In this document: positions 14,664 to 22,702 of the stretch, in pieces
Layout: each line of letters opens with the position of its first letter
Position numbering within the stretch: position 1 is the stretch's first letter
Source: Oscillospiraceae bacterium
GTDB lineage: Bacteria > Bacillota > Clostridia > Oscillospirales > CAG-272
Assembly (NCBI GenBank): GCA_015065135.1
Contig: SVQY01000006.1
Span: 1-64,000 of the forward strand
Direction of reading: 5' to 3'
DNA: 64,000 nt
The notes under the pieces: generated by a model
What the model was told of the DNA's origin: nothing
What the model saw: only the letters and a program-made list of their open reading frames with translations
Databases searched by the model: none
Program-made: the position numbers and the translations under genes

Positions 14664-15458
14664 TCAGTAGTAAATGATCTCAAACTCGGGTCTCACCTTC
14701 TCCAAGACACCATCCCGATCCCAATAGGAATCGTGCGCCCCGAAGGCATCCTCGGATACACGAATACCCCTTGGCAGATACAGCCTTTTCAGATACCGTG
14801 GCGCGAAAAAGCTATACGGCTCCAGGCTTTTTACGCTTTCCGGCACCCGGTATTCATCCCCGGGGCGGGAACGGGCATACAGGTGCAGCCTTTTGCGATC
14901 CTTGCTGAACAATACGTTATCGTCTGCCTCAAAGTGCTTGCTTTTTCCGTCTACCCATAGATAGCGCAAGGGATGGGATTGCCAGAGGCCGCCGTCGCGA
15001 AAGCGCTTAAAATCCGCGCCAAGCAGCAAGACCTCCACCGGGCTTTCATCCAGCATATTGTACTCTGCCTCATTGGTGTTCAGGATCAGGGCGCGCACGT
15101 TGGCGCGCATGGCAAGCAGTCCCTCGACTGCCACAGTGGGAAGCGCCCCTTTTGGCGGATCTACCACCGCAAGGCCTCGGGTCTCCAATGCCTCGTCAAT
15201 ATCAATGTGATCCTCACGGACGTAGGTCACCAGTTCGCTTTTATTATAAGTCACCTCGCCATAATAGACCTGCTTTGCAAATTTATAGATGCGGAACAGC
15301 TGCTCCTTTGCCTGCGCCTCGTATTTTTGGCGAACCGTATCGGTGCAAAAATCCGGCATAAACATAACGCCGTCAAAGCCGCATTTGCAAGCCTCCGGGG
15401 TGATTTCGTATTCCTTGCCGCATATGGGGCAGCGGCTTTTTTCGATCATACCAAACAC
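14664..15458 (-). CDS. Zinc-ribbon protein with repeat-like C-terminal half
   Basis: 264 residues from a GTG at 15456-15458, nine bases after AGAGAGG. A zinc ribbon (RCPICGKEYEI...ACKCG) opens the protein, and a positively and negatively charged helical segment (VRQKYEAQAKEQLFRIYKFA) follows. The C-terminal part has LRR_5/BspA-like stretches such as VPESVKSLEPYSFFAP and LKRLYLPRGIRVSEDAFGAH. These are rules-of-thumb matches, not certain ones. There is no signal or membrane segment. It is the first gene of the operon with the methyladenine glycosylase (15-base gap). No function can be named. Confidence 0.65.
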   Translation of the reverse strand: MFGMIEKSRCPICGKEYEITPEACKCGFDGVMFMPDFCTDTVRQKYEAQAKEQLFRIYKFAKQVYYGEVTYNKSELVTYVREDHIDIDEALETRGLAVVDPPKGALPTVAVEGLLAMRANVRALILNTNEAEYNMLDESPVEVLLLGADFKRFRDGGLWQSHPLRYLWVDGKSKHFEADDNVLFSKDRKRLHLYARSRPGDEYRVPESVKSLEPYSFFAPRYLKRLYLPRGIRVSEDAFGAHDSYWDRDGVLEKVRPEFEIIYY

Positions 15459-15484
15459 GGTTCTCACCTCTCTTTACTTTTTTC

Positions 15485-15513
15485 AGTATAACACGTTTTC
15501 GTTGCTTTGACAA
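15485..15513 (-). promoter_or_regulatory. Promoter of the zinc-ribbon/AAG/MPE/PHP operon
   Basis: TTGTCA (15508-15513), a 17-base spacer and TATACT (15485-15490) on the minus strand, 27 bases before the start. Confidence 0.78.
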
Positions 15514-15578
15514 GATAATCATTGCAAAATGCGCCTTTTTACTGTTGAAAAGCACTACAGGAAAATTGGGTCAGAGGC

Positions 15579-15607
15579 TTGACTTTCCACTTGTTATCTT
15601 ATATAAT
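15579..15607 (+). promoter_or_regulatory. Promoter of the aconitase/icd operon
   Basis: TTGACT (15579-15584), a 17-base spacer and TATAAT (15602-15607), 33 bases before the aconitase start. Confidence 0.85.
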
Positions 15608-15639
15608 TATCCTGTATATTTTATCAAAGGAGAAACCTC

Positions 15640-17886
15640 ATGGTCAAATTAACCGAAAAGGGCGTATTCCTTGTCGACGGCAAGGTTTGTGCCACCGCGC
15701 CCCTCTCCCCTGCAGAGGCACGCAAGAACACCATCGCTTACTCCATTCTGCAAGCGCACAACTCCTCGGGCAATGACGAGAAGCTGAACATCCGTTTCGA
15801 TGCCATGCTCTCTCACGATATCACCTACGTGGGCATCATTCAGACGGCACGCGCCAGCGGCCTGACCGAATTCCCTATGCCCTATGCTATGACCAACTGC
15901 CACAACTCTCTTTGCGCCGTGGGCGGCACCATCAATGAGGATGACCACGTGTTCGGTCTTTCTGCCGCAAAGAAATACGGCGGCATCTACGTGCCCGCCA
16001 ATCAGAGCGTCATCCACTCCTTCGCACGGGAGGAGATGGCCAAGTGCGGCGCTATGATCCTGGGCTCGGACAGCCACACTCGCTACGGTGCGCTGGGCAC
16101 CATGGCTGTAGGCGAGGGCGGTCCTGAGCTGGTAAAGCAGCTGCTGAAGAATACCTATGATATTCCTGTCCCCGAGGTGGTACTGGTCTACCTCACCGGC
16201 AAGCCGAAGAAGGGCATCGGTCCCCACGACGTGGCGATCGCTCTTGTGGGCGCGACCTTTGAGAGCGGCTTTGTAAAAAACCGCGTGCTGGAATTTGTGG
16301 GCCCCGGTGTGAAGGAGCTGCCTATGGACTTCCGTAACGGCATCGACGTCATGACCACCGAGACCACCTGCCTCTCCTCCATCTGGGAGACCGACGAGGT
16401 GGTGGAGCAGCACTACAAGGCCCACGGCAGACCCGAGGACTACAAAAAGCTCGCCCCCGGCAAGGTGGCCTACTACGACCGTATGGTAGAGATCGATCTT
16501 TCCAAGATGGAAAGCATGATCGCCCTGCCCTTCCACCCCTCCAGAGCCTACACCATCCACTACTTCAACGAGCACGCAAAGGAGTTGCTTGCCGAGGTAG
16601 AGGCTGAGGCTGCGGAAAAATTCGGCAAGAAGGCAAAGCTGGATCTGGTCAGCAAGGTGCGCCCCGACGGCAGCGTGATGGCAGATCAGGGCATTATCGC
16701 AGGCTGTGCCGGCGGTATGTTCGACAGCATTGACGAAGCCGCCTCGATCCTCAAGACCGGTAACGTAGGCAACAGCTATTTCTCTCTGTCCGTTTACCCC
16801 ACCAGCGTGCCCGTCTCTCTGGAGCTGACCCGCATCGGCGTTTCCGCCGAGCTGCTTGCAAACGGCGCGGTGATCAAGCCCTCCTTCTGCGGCCCCTGCT
16901 TCGGTGCAGGTGACGTGCCTGCCAACAACGGCCTCTCTCTCCGTCACACCACCCGTAACTTCCCCAACCGTGAGGGCTCCAAGCCCGGCGAAGGTCAGCT
17001 TTCGGGCGTGGCGCTGATGGATGCCCGCTCTATTGCGGCAACTGCCGCCAACGGCGGTATCATCACCGCGGCCACCGATGTGGACTACGACCACGAGGCA
17101 CACACCTATCACTATGATCGCTCGGTCTATGAAAAGCGCTGCTACTACGGCTTCGGCAAGGCAGATAAGGATGCGGAGCTCATCCTCGGCCCCAACATCA
17201 CCGACTGGCCGAAGATGTACGAGCTTGCCGACAATATGCTGGTGGAGCTTGCCGCCGTCATTCACGACCCGGTGACCACCACCGACGAGCTGATCCCCTC
17301 CGGCGAGACCTCCTCTTACCGCTCCAATCCCCTGCGCCTTTCCGAGTTTGCCCTTTCCCGTCGCTGCCCCGAGTACGTGGGTCGCTCCAAGGCGGTCGCC
17401 GCCGACGAGAAGGCACGCCGCGAGGGTCAGGTCTCCGATAAGATCAAATTCGCCCTCTCCAAGGTAGGGGATGCGGATGCGCTGGCGCAGAACACCCAGT
17501 TCGGCTCCTGCGTATTCGCCAACAAGCCCGGTGACGGCTCCGCGCGCGAGCAGGCTGCCTCCTGCCAGAAGGTGCTGGGCGGCTTTGCCAACATCTGCTA
17601 TGAGTTCGCCACCAAGCGCTACCGCTCCAACTGCATCAACTGGGGCATTCTGCCCTTCACCCTTGACGAGGGCACCAAGTTCGACTACAACGAGGGCGAC
17701 TTCGTCTTTATCCCCGACGTGCGCGAGAAGATCGCTGCCGGTGAGGAGACCTTTGCCGCCAAGGTGATCCGCTCCTGCGGCTGCGTGGAGGATATTACCC
17801 TATACGTAAAGGGCCTGACCGCCAACGAAAAGGAGATCATCCTGCGCGGTTGTCTCATGAACTACTACGCCGCACAGAACAAGTAA
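15640..17886 (+). CDS. Aconitate hydratase-type [4Fe-4S] hydratase
   Basis: 748 residues, AAGGAG nine bases upstream. It is an aconitase-superfamily protein with substrate and cluster motifs GSDSHTRYGALGTMAVGEGG, IIAGCAGGMFD and SFCGPCFGAGD, whose cysteines would bind the iron-sulfur cluster, and a swivel domain at the C-terminus (NCINWGILPFTL). It most resembles the YbhJ-type hydratase branch. With isocitrate dehydrogenase in the same operon, citrate to isocitrate conversion is the likely reaction. No citrate synthase is in the window. Two TIM-barrel epimerases lie between it and icd. Confidence 0.85.
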   Translation: MVKLTEKGVFLVDGKVCATAPLSPAEARKNTIAYSILQAHNSSGNDEKLNIRFDAMLSHDITYVGIIQTARASGLTEFPMPYAMTNCHNSLCAVGGTINEDDHVFGLSAAKKYGGIYVPANQSVIHSFAREEMAKCGAMILGSDSHTRYGALGTMAVGEGGPELVKQLLKNTYDIPVPEVVLVYLTGKPKKGIGPHDVAIALVGATFESGFVKNRVLEFVGPGVKELPMDFRNGIDVMTTETTCLSSIWETDEVVEQHYKAHGRPEDYKKLAPGKVAYYDRMVEIDLSKMESMIALPFHPSRAYTIHYFNEHAKELLAEVEAEAAEKFGKKAKLDLVSKVRPDGSVMADQGIIAGCAGGMFDSIDEAASILKTGNVGNSYFSLSVYPTSVPVSLELTRIGVSAELLANGAVIKPSFCGPCFGAGDVPANNGLSLRHTTRNFPNREGSKPGEGQLSGVALMDARSIAATAANGGIITAATDVDYDHEAHTYHYDRSVYEKRCYYGFGKADKDAELILGPNITDWPKMYELADNMLVELAAVIHDPVTTTDELIPSGETSSYRSNPLRLSEFALSRRCPEYVGRSKAVAADEKARREGQVSDKIKFALSKVGDADALAQNTQFGSCVFANKPGDGSAREQAASCQKVLGGFANICYEFATKRYRSNCINWGILPFTLDEGTKFDYNEGDFVFIPDVREKIAAGEETFAAKVIRSCGCVEDITLYVKGLTANEKEIILRGCLMNYYAAQNK

Positions 17887-17912
17887 TTTCCGCTTGAAAG
17901 GAGTATATCGCT

Positions 17913-18761
17913 ATGACAAAGCAGTACAAGCTGGGTATCAACATCCTCGGCGGTGCGGATCTGAACATTCCGCAGCACATCGAGCTGATCGGGCAGATCG
18001 GCTGGGAGGCATTCTTCACCGGCTGGGATCCGAACCGCACCGAGGCGTGGGCAAATACCGCCGCCCGCAACGGTCTGATCTATCAGTCCATCCACTCCCC
18101 CTTCAGCGGCGACCATAAGGTCAGCTATATGTGGCAGGATCGCGAGGAGGGCAAATTCGTCACCGATCAGCTGATTGAGTGCGTCAAGGATTGCGCCAGA
18201 TTCGATATTCCCGTGATGGTCATCCATCCCTTCATCGGCTTCAAGGATCACACCCCCACGCAGGTAGGTCTTGACAACTACAAGCGCGTGGTGGAGGTGG
18301 CCAACAAGGTCGGCGTAAAGCTCGGCTTTGAGAATGTGGAGGGCGAGGAGTATCTCGCCGCCCTGATGAAGGAATTCTGGAACGAGCCCTGCTGCGGCTT
18401 CTGCCTTGACACCGGTCACGAGCAATGCTACAACGGTGGCAAGGATATGATGGCCCTTTACGGTGAAAAGCTCTGTCACACCCACTTTAACGACAATCTG
18501 GGCGTACTGGATAAGACCCTGCCCATCGATCTTTCCTGGAAGAACGACCTGCACCTGACCATGGGCGACGGTATTGTAGACTGGAAGGGCGTGATGGATC
18601 GCATCGACGCTTCCCCCTATGAGGGACCGCTGATCTGCGAGCTGACCCGCTCCAACAAGCTGGGCCGTCCCGATCACGACAAGTATGCTGCCATGTCCAT
18701 TGACGAGTACTACGCCTTCGCGCTGAACCGCGCGCGCAAGGTACTGAACAGGGAGCTTTGA
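17913..18761 (+). CDS. Sugar phosphate isomerase/epimerase-like TIM-barrel protein, tandem copy 1
   Basis: 282 residues, 26 bases after the aconitase stop, with AAAGGAG upstream. It is an AP-endonuclease-2/xylose-isomerase-type barrel: LIYQSIHSPFSG, PVMVIHPFIG, KLGFENVEGEE, GFCLDTGHEQ and CHTHFNDN, with a terminal strand GPLICELTR. The Glu, Asp/His, His and Glu of these strands make a metal site. The next gene is a close paralogue that shares whole phrases (IGQIGW.AFFTGWD, MALYGEKLCHTH), so this is a tandem duplication. The substrate is unknown. Confidence 0.8.
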   Translation: MTKQYKLGINILGGADLNIPQHIELIGQIGWEAFFTGWDPNRTEAWANTAARNGLIYQSIHSPFSGDHKVSYMWQDREEGKFVTDQLIECVKDCARFDIPVMVIHPFIGFKDHTPTQVGLDNYKRVVEVANKVGVKLGFENVEGEEYLAALMKEFWNEPCCGFCLDTGHEQCYNGGKDMMALYGEKLCHTHFNDNLGVLDKTLPIDLSWKNDLHLTMGDGIVDWKGVMDRIDASPYEGPLICELTRSNKLGRPDHDKYAAMSIDEYYAFALNRARKVLNREL

Positions 18762-18762
18762 T

Positions 18763-19569
18763 ATGGATCGCAAGCTGGGCATCGCCCTGATGGGCGACCA
18801 CGTGAATATGATCGGTCAGATCGGTTGGGATGCATTCTTCACCGGCTGGGATCGTAACAACATCGAGCGTTGGGCCAACGAAGCCGCACAAAACGGCCTT
18901 TTATACACCTCTATCCACGCCCCCTTCAGCCACGAATACCGCATCTGGAACGGCGGCGAGGACGGCGAGAAGGAGATCAAGACCATGATCTCTTGCATTG
19001 AGGATTGCGCCCGATTTGACATTCCCGTGATGGTGCTGCATACCATGAACGGCTTCTCCCCCAAGACCCCTGCCGCTCCTACACAGGTAGGCCTGGACGG
19101 CTATGCCCGTATCATTGAGGCGGGCAACAGGCACGGCGTGAAGCTGGCCTTTGAGAACACCGAGCGAGAGGAATTTCTCGCTGCGGTCATGCAAAAATTC
19201 TGGAACGAGCCCTGCCTTGGCTTCTGCTTTGACAGCGGACACGAATGCTGCTACCGCAACAGTGATATGATGGCGCTTTACGGCGAAAAGCTCTGCCACA
19301 CCCATTTGGACGACAATTTCGGCGTGACCGGTGATGTGATCACCTGGTATGACGATGCGCATCTGCCCATGGGCGACGGCATCGTGAACTGGAGACGCGT
19401 GATGGACAGCATCGACGCCTGCGGCTATACAGGCGTTCTCACCTGCGAGCTTTCCATGAGGGATAAGCCCGAGCGCGACGTCCACGGCGCCTATAAAAGC
19501 ATGCCCGTGGAGGAGTTTTACGCCCTGGCGCTGGACCGCATGAAAAAGGTCGTCGCAAGACAGCTTTAA
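18763..19569 (+). CDS. Sugar phosphate isomerase/epimerase-like TIM-barrel protein, tandem copy 2
   Basis: 268 residues starting one base after the stop of the first copy, so translation is coupled. It has the same barrel motifs: LLYTSIHAPFSH, PVMVLHTMNG, KLAFENTEREE, GFCFDSGHEC and CHTHLDDN, ending GVLTCELSM. Metal ligands are kept, so both copies look active. The N-terminus is 14 residues shorter. The pair probably acts on related substrates or as a heteromer; neither can be decided from sequence. Confidence 0.8.
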   Translation: MDRKLGIALMGDHVNMIGQIGWDAFFTGWDRNNIERWANEAAQNGLLYTSIHAPFSHEYRIWNGGEDGEKEIKTMISCIEDCARFDIPVMVLHTMNGFSPKTPAAPTQVGLDGYARIIEAGNRHGVKLAFENTEREEFLAAVMQKFWNEPCLGFCFDSGHECCYRNSDMMALYGEKLCHTHLDDNFGVTGDVITWYDDAHLPMGDGIVNWRRVMDSIDACGYTGVLTCELSMRDKPERDVHGAYKSMPVEEFYALALDRMKKVVARQL

Positions 19570-19634
19570 CACTGAAAACGCGGGAAAACTCACCCCGTTG
19601 TAATACATTTTTCCAAATTTCGGAGGTATTGAAT

Positions 19635-20852
19635 ATGGAAAAGATCAAAATGACCACCCCGCTCGTCGAAATGGACGGCGACGAAATGACCCGCATCCTC
19701 TGGCAGATGATCAAGGACGAGCTTCTCCTGCCCTTTGTGGACCTGAAGACCGAGTACTACGATCTGGGTCTGCCCGAGCGTGAGAAGACCAAGGACAAGG
19801 TGACCTTTGACTCCGCCTACGCCACCAAAAAGTACGGTGTAGCAGTAAAATGTGCCACCATCACCCCCAACAAGCAGCGCGTAGAGGAGTACAACCTCTC
19901 CGAGATGTGGAAATCCCCCAACGGCACCATCCGTGCCATTCTGGACGGCACCGTCTTCCGCGCCCCCATCCTGATCGACACCATCAAGCCCGCCGTGCGC
20001 AACTGGGAGGCCCCCATTACCATCGCACGTCACGCCTACGGTGACATCTACAAGGCCACCGAATACCGCGTGCCCACCGAGGGCAAGGCCGAGCTGGTCT
20101 TCACCGACAAGGAGGGCAAGGAGACCTTCCGCGAGACGGTATACGATTTCGAGTGCCCCGGCGTGCTGCAGGGCTCCTACAACAAGGATAGCTCCATCCG
20201 CTCCTTCGCTCACGCCTGCTTCCAGTATGCCCTTGGCACCAAGCAGGATCTGTGGTTCTCCACCAAGGATACCATCTCCAAGCAGTACGATCAGACCTTC
20301 AAGCTGATCTTCCAGGAGATCTATGATAACGAGTACAAGGCAAAGTTCGAGGAGGCAGGTATTACCTACTTCTACACCCTCATCGACGATGCCGTTGCCC
20401 GCGTGATCCGCAGCAAGGGCGGCTTTATCTGGGCGTGCAAGAACTACGACGGCGACGTGATGAGCGACATGGTCTCCACCGCCTTCGGTTCTCTTGCCAT
20501 GATGACCTCTGTGCTGGTCTCCCCCGACGGCAAGTACGAGTACGAGGCTGCACACGGCACCGTGACCCGTCACTACTACCGCCATCTGAAGGGCGAGGAG
20601 ACCTCCACCAACCCCATCGCTACCATTTACGCATGGAGCGGCGCACTGCGCAAGAGAGGTGAGATGGACGGTCTCACCGCGCTGGTGAACTTCGCCGATC
20701 AGCTGGAGGGCGCCTGCATCGACACTCTGATGGACGGCATCATGACCAAGGACCTGACCGGTCTGGTGGTGCCCGGCACCAAGGTGGAGGCAGTCAACTC
20801 CATCGACTTCATCAAGGCCATCCGCGAGAGGCTTGAAAAGCGTCTGGCTTGA
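19635..20852 (+). CDS. icd: NADP-dependent isocitrate dehydrogenase
   Basis: 405 residues from the ATG at 19635, with GGAGG nine bases upstream; a TTG at 19629 is too close to it. It is the eukaryote-like (subfamily II) IDH, recognised by PLVEMDGDEMTRI, IRAILDGTVFRAPI, the substrate region WEAPITIARHAYGD, DDAVARVIRSKGGFIWACKN (catalytic Asp/Lys) and EAAHGTVTRH with the NADP-binding arginine nearby. The reaction is isocitrate to 2-oxoglutarate plus NADPH. It closes the operon with aconitase. 2-Oxoglutarate can then be aminated by the glutamate dehydrogenase encoded at 48-49 kb. Confidence 0.95.
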   Translation: MEKIKMTTPLVEMDGDEMTRILWQMIKDELLLPFVDLKTEYYDLGLPEREKTKDKVTFDSAYATKKYGVAVKCATITPNKQRVEEYNLSEMWKSPNGTIRAILDGTVFRAPILIDTIKPAVRNWEAPITIARHAYGDIYKATEYRVPTEGKAELVFTDKEGKETFRETVYDFECPGVLQGSYNKDSSIRSFAHACFQYALGTKQDLWFSTKDTISKQYDQTFKLIFQEIYDNEYKAKFEEAGITYFYTLIDDAVARVIRSKGGFIWACKNYDGDVMSDMVSTAFGSLAMMTSVLVSPDGKYEYEAAHGTVTRHYYRHLKGEETSTNPIATIYAWSGALRKRGEMDGLTALVNFADQLEGACIDTLMDGIMTKDLTGLVVPGTKVEAVNSIDFIKAIRERLEKRLA

Positions 20853-20868
20853 TAGGAGGGACAAAAAA

Positions 20869-20915
20869 GGGAGAGAGCCCCTTTTGCAAAAGGGGCTCTC
20901 TCCCTTTTGTTTTTC
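20869..20915 (+). terminator. Terminator of the aconitase/icd operon
   Basis: GGGAGAGAGCCCCTTT/AAAGGGGCTCTCTCCC stem followed by TTTTGTTTTTC. The 110 bases beyond it, up to tadA, hold nothing I can name. Confidence 0.9.
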
Positions 20916-21025
20916 GCATCCGCGAAAAACAATTCACCCTCACACCCGAAAACCTTGAAAAGCAGGGGACGTGTTATGTTTTCGGTGCAAAAGGCCTCCG
21001 CAAATTTGCGAAAGCCCTTATTTTA

Positions 21026-21529
21026 TCACGTTTTCTCTTTTCTGCGCTTTTGAAAAAAATCCTGCAGCAGCGCTCTGCTCTCCTGCTCGCACACGCCGTG
21101 CTCCACCTGCGGCTTGGCGCCAAGCGGAAAGCGCGGCAGGTTCAGCACGCTGCCCATAGCGCCCATCGTGGCATCCTTAGCACCAAAAACCACGCGCGAG
21201 ATACGGGCGGAAAGAATGGCACCGGCGCACATGGGGCAGGGCTCCAGCGTCACGTAAAGCGTGCAGTCCGAAAGTCGCCAATCGCCCTTCTGCTGCCCTG
21301 CCAGGCGCAGCACCTCGATCTCGGCGTGTGAGGTCACATCATTCTTATGCTCGCGGTGATTGTGTGCGGTGGCGATCACCATGTTGCCGCGCATCAAAAC
21401 AGCGCCGATGGGGGTCTCCCCTTCCTCTGCCGCGCGTCTGGCCTCATTCAAGGCCATCTGCATTGCCGCGAGGTCGATCTCGGCCTGCTTTTCGATACCG
21501 TTATCGGTCTTTTTGATTTTTTTTGCCAT
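21026..21529 (-). CDS. tadA: tRNA-specific adenosine deaminase
   Basis: 167 residues. The cytidine-deaminase-fold zinc motifs are HAE (His68, Glu70) and PCPMC (Cys98, Cys101). TPIGAVLMRG, TAHNHREHKND and FGAKDATMGAMGSVLNL are TadA-specific and bind the anticodon loop. The enzyme converts A34 to inosine in tRNA-Arg(ACG). GGAGG precedes the ATG. The CPBP protease gene lies 10 bases upstream in the same direction, so they share a transcript. Confidence 0.95.
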   Translation of the reverse strand: MAKKIKKTDNGIEKQAEIDLAAMQMALNEARRAAEEGETPIGAVLMRGNMVIATAHNHREHKNDVTSHAEIEVLRLAGQQKGDWRLSDCTLYVTLEPCPMCAGAILSARISRVVFGAKDATMGAMGSVLNLPRFPLGAKPQVEHGVCEQESRALLQDFFQKRRKEKT

Positions 21530-21539
21530 CGCGACCTCC

Positions 21540-22550
21540 TTAAAAGAGCAATGCCGTAAGCAAGGTCGGCATCAACATCATCACAACACAGATCGCAAAA
21601 AAGATGATCATCGGAACTGTAAAAAAGTGCTTCACACGCTGACCAAAGCTAAGAGAAGCCGTTGCCTCCGAGGGCTCAGCCAAGGGATCTTTTTCAAAGC
21701 TGCCTTCGGCAAGGATCTCCCGACGCGTCTCGCGGTGCCGCAGAAGAAGCAAGATAGCGGAAACAATGCCGACCAGAAAGATCACCCCCTGCATAACAGA
21801 AAGCGCGATATTGGCAGTCTGCTCCGGCATACGCTCCACCATCACGATCTGAATGACCGACAGAAAATTATTAAACAGATGCAGCAGCACGCAGGGCCAG
21901 ATAGATCTCACCTTTACATAAAGGTAGCCCAGCACCAAACCTGCTGCGGTGGCATACAACAGCTGCGCGGGATTTTGATGCATCACCCCAAACAGCAATG
22001 CGCTGCCGAGAATGGCCGTGCTTTTACCGTAAGGCAACAGATTAGAAAGCACCATACCACGGAACAAAAATTCCTCTACAAAGGCAGGCACCACGGCGGT
22101 GGTAAAGATCATCAGGATCAGCTGATGGTTGCCTGTGACCTCGCTGCCGAAGATGCTTTCAACAGATGCCGAAACATCAAAAAGGCTGACCAGCATCGCA
22201 TTGATCTGGGCGGTAGCAGAGATCAATGCAAGACCTGCCATCAGATACAAAACCGTGTCTCGGGGAACGTGTATTTCGCCAAAAACCGGTACCGTTCCGG
22301 CTTTTTTAGAAAAAAGGCGAAAGAAAAGGATCGGCAGAAGGAAGATCGCGGCATAGAGAAAGCCATAGCTGAGCTCGGCTACAAGATCGTAAGCAAGGCC
22401 AACGACTGCCATCTCATCCAACACCAACGCGATCACGGCAATCAGCACGCCCACCGCGCTGAACAGCGCCTCGAATATCAGCATTGCCCAGGCAATGCGG
22501 TTGACGGTGCCGCGATATTGCAGCTCGTCCGGTGTTCTCTCCTTTGCCAT
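21540..22550 (-). CDS. CPBP-family intramembrane metalloprotease
   Basis: 336 residues with eight or so membrane helices. The CPBP (Abi/CAAX-like) motifs are present: VVPAFVEEFLFRGMVL (EExxxR), then LLFGVMHQNP (FxxxH) and HLFNNFLSV (HxxxN). These residues bind the metal inside the membrane. Members process prenylated proteins in eukaryotes; bacterial roles include bacteriocin self-immunity and regulated proteolysis. A charged linker near residue 270 and two last helices extend the core. It is the first gene of an operon with tadA and divergent from the GH106-like operon. Confidence 0.88.
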   Translation of the reverse strand: MAKERTPDELQYRGTVNRIAWAMLIFEALFSAVGVLIAVIALVLDEMAVVGLAYDLVAELSYGFLYAAIFLLPILFFRLFSKKAGTVPVFGEIHVPRDTVLYLMAGLALISATAQINAMLVSLFDVSASVESIFGSEVTGNHQLILMIFTTAVVPAFVEEFLFRGMVLSNLLPYGKSTAILGSALLFGVMHQNPAQLLYATAAGLVLGYLYVKVRSIWPCVLLHLFNNFLSVIQIVMVERMPEQTANIALSVMQGVIFLVGIVSAILLLLRHRETRREILAEGSFEKDPLAEPSEATASLSFGQRVKHFFTVPMIIFFAICVVMMLMPTLLTALLF

Positions 22551-22581
22551 TGTACTCCCCTCCCCTCTTCAAACTGTTATT

Positions 22582-22610
22582 ATTGTACCGCATTTTCCTC
22601 ACTCTGTCAA
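22582..22610 (-). promoter_or_regulatory. Promoter of CPBP-tadA
   Basis: TTGACA (22605-22610), a 17-base spacer and TACAAT (22582-22587) on the minus strand. Confidence 0.85.
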
Positions 22611-22638
22611 TGCAAGCGAAAAAAATTCCATTATTCTA

Positions 22639-22667
22639 TAGAAATTATAATTAAAATATGTTATACT
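22639..22667 (+). promoter_or_regulatory. Promoter of the GH106-like/GH2/MBL operon
   Basis: TATACT (22662-22667) with a weak TAGAAA at the -35 position. The core TTAAAATATGTTATACTGTT is identical to that of the tRNA-Arg(CCT) promoter. Confidence 0.6.
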
Positions 22668-22702
22668 GTTGATATCGTAGTACTGGAAAGGAGGGAACAA
22701 GC

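Noticed and set aside
15649-17265. Leftward frame of 538 codons opposite aconitase
   Set aside because: It is the antisense of a well-conserved gene; the composition (His, Val, Gly, Ala) and lack of a ribosome site mark it as a shadow.
20916-21025. Possible SRP RNA gene next to tadA, as in Bacillus
   Set aside because: The conserved GGTCAGG/GGAAGCAGCC core of SRP RNA is not present on either strand.
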